From assembly GCA_031255815.1 (NCBI GenBank), contig JAIRRU010000304.1, positions 1 through 6,125 on the forward strand: a stretch of 6,125 bases of DNA, read 5' to 3'. The stretch comes from Treponema sp. (GTDB lineage Bacteria; Spirochaetota; Spirochaetia; Treponematales; Breznakiellaceae). The translations under genes and the position numbers were made by a program. This document shows positions 5,831 to 6,125 of the stretch, piece by piece. Position 1 is the first letter of the stretch, and the number at the start of each line of letters is the position of its first letter. The notes under the pieces were generated by a model, which was not told the DNA's origin, did no database searches, and saw only the letters and a program-made list of their open reading frames with translations.

Positions 5831-5835
5831 CTCCT
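5831..5835 (-). promoter_or_regulatory. Ribosome binding site of the solute-binding protein gene
   Basis: AGGAG on the minus strand lies six bases (TGAACT) before the ATG at 5824. It is the best Shine-Dalgarno sequence in the window and fixes the start of the operon's first gene. Confidence 0.85.
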
Positions 5836-5846
5836 GTAACACTAGA

Positions 5847-5876
5847 GTTGTTTAAAAACTTTAATTTTTAAACAAC
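5847..5876. repeat. Perfect 12-bp inverted repeat just upstream of the ribosome binding site
   Basis: GTTGTTTAAAAA (5847-5858) and TTTTTAAACAAC (5865-5876) are perfect complementary arms around the six-base loop CTTTAA. The right edge in the transcript is only 11 bases from AGGAG. As DNA it resembles a dimeric repressor operator; as RNA it forms a 12-bp AU-rich hairpin next to the translation start. No T-run follows, so it is not a classical terminator. Confidence 0.7.
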
Positions 5877-5891
5877 AACCGCTTAAAAACA

Positions 5892-5912
5892 GCAAAACGC
5901 GGAATATTTTGC
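5892..5912. repeat. Short inverted repeat in the leader
   Basis: GCAAAA (5892-5897) and TTTTGC (5907-5912) are 6-bp complementary arms with a nine-base spacer. It lies between the two stronger leader hairpins. On its own it is weak and could be chance. Confidence 0.35.
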
Positions 5913-5914
5913 AG

Positions 5915-5951
5915 GACTTGTTCGGGAACCAACCGGGTTTCTGAACAAGTC
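5915..5951. repeat. Long hairpin-forming inverted repeat in the leader
   Basis: GACTTGTTC (5915-5923) and GAACAAGTC (5943-5951) are perfect 9-bp arms. Inside them GGAACC (5925-5930) pairs with GGTTTC (5936-5941) through one G-T, leaving the five-base loop AACCG. Read as plus-strand RNA this is a continuous 16-position stem with two G-U pairs; as minus-strand RNA those two positions become A-C mismatches. No T-run follows in either direction. Confidence 0.65.
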
Positions 5952-5986
5952 TGATGTAGTATTAGGCCGCTGTTTTAATGGGGCTG

Positions 5987-5995
5987 AGTATACCA
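5987..5995 (-). promoter_or_regulatory. Extended -10 promoter of the transporter operon
   Basis: On the minus strand TGGTATACT (5995-5987) combines a TG-n extension with TATACT, 5/6 to the -10 consensus. No good -35 box sits 16-18 bases upstream, as is usual for extended -10 or activator-dependent promoters. Transcription would start near 5980, leaving a leader of about 155 nt. Confidence 0.5.
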
Positions 5996-6013
5996 CGCCC
6001 GGGAGGAAGGGAA

Positions 6014-6025
6014 ATTGCAAAAATC
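6014..6025. repeat. Direct repeat copy 1 (promoter-proximal)
   Basis: ATTGCAAAAATC (GATTTTTGCAAT on the minus strand) lies just upstream of where a -35 box would be, about 22-33 bases beyond the TATACT element. The same 12-mer recurs at 6066-6077 in the same orientation. It is a candidate activator-binding half of a tandem pair. Confidence 0.5.
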
Positions 6026-6065
6026 AGCTGAAAAAACGGGCTATCGCCGGATTGTTTGTGTTTCT

Positions 6066-6077
6066 ATTGCAAAAATC
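6066..6077. repeat. Direct repeat copy 2 (promoter-distal)
   Basis: This is an exact second copy of the 12-mer ATTGCAAAAATC, 52 bases start-to-start from the first copy, close to five helical turns, so both would face the same side of the DNA. Confidence 0.5.
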
Positions 6078-6125
6078 TGTAGCGGCGGTACGCCCCGGCG
6101 GCGCTTTCTAAAGCCAGCCGGTGAT

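Larger units (their letters stand above)
5825..6125 (-). other. Leader and control region of the sugar-transport operon
   Basis: These 301 bases contain no credible gene start. They hold, in the direction of transcription, a 12-bp direct repeat (6077-6066 and 6025-6014), an extended -10 promoter near 5987-5995, and a leader of about 150 nt with three inverted repeats (5951-5915, 5912-5892, 5876-5847). The ribosome binding site AGGAG is at 5835-5831. The stretch between promoter and gene is visibly richer in A+T than the coding regions. At the extreme edge, 6123-6064 is open to a TAG with a protein-like tail (LALESAAGAYRRYRFLQ), which could be the end of another minus-strand gene, but 20 codons are too few to claim one. 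Confidence 0.6.

Noticed and set aside
4655..5839. Long plus-strand reading frame (394 codons)
   Set aside because: It lies opposite the binding-protein gene, whose family motifs, signal peptide and ribosome binding site are unmistakable. Long antisense frames are expected in G+C-rich DNA.
6064..6123. C-terminus of an upstream minus-strand gene
   Set aside because: The 20-codon tail looks protein-like, but another frame (ITGWL then TAG) is equally open, and nothing upstream is visible to decide.
1..6125. tRNA, rRNA, CRISPR array, transposase or toxin-antitoxin genes
   Set aside because: I found no cloverleaf, spaced repeat array, transposase motif or small gene pair on either strand. The non-coding stretches are accounted for by leaders, inverted repeats and eut debris.

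Overview
The window looks like chromosomal DNA from a G+C-rich spirochaete of the Treponema group, possibly a termite-gut type. This rests on the style of the solute-binding protein (a signal peptide ending in VFA followed by a Gly/Asn-rich stretch with no lipobox cysteine), its pairing with two LplB/LplC-type permeases, and a nearby dCache sensor. It is inference from protein style, not a database match. All supported genes lie on the minus strand, so the window reads from high to low coordinates.

Region A (6125-5825) is a non-coding leader. It holds a 12-bp direct repeat, an extended -10 promoter and three inverted repeats ahead of a strong ribosome binding site. Region B (5824-2418) is a compact three-gene operon for a carbohydrate-type (CUT1) ABC importer: periplasmic binding protein, LplB/YteP-like permease and LplC/YtcP-like permease. 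No ATPase is encoded, so a shared MsmX/UgpC-type ATPase from elsewhere is expected.

Region C (2417-about 950) is the wreck of an ethanolamine-utilisation (eut) microcompartment operon. A frameshifted 5' piece of eutA is joined directly to the last ~37 codons of a hexameric BMC shell gene (eutM/pduA type). That piece overlaps, as TAATG, the start of a full-length eutT cobalamin adenosyltransferase gene. After eutT comes a helix resembling the N-terminal tail of a microcompartment cargo enzyme, and then, in another frame, a tail resembling a second BMC-domain C-terminus. If the ancestral order was eutA-B-C-L-M-...-T, as in Firmicutes operons, one deletion removed most of eutA, eutB, eutC, eutL and the front of eutM. 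No ethanolamine ammonia-lyase or intact shell gene remains here, so eutT is an orphan.

Region D (843-1) is the N-terminal part of a membrane sensor with a periplasmic dCache domain. It runs off the window edge, so its output domain is unseen; a methyl-accepting chemotaxis protein is the most likely type.

The best signals are the eut decay scar with its surviving eutT and the structured leader of the sugar-transport operon. I see no tRNA, rRNA, CRISPR array, transposase or clearly novel system.
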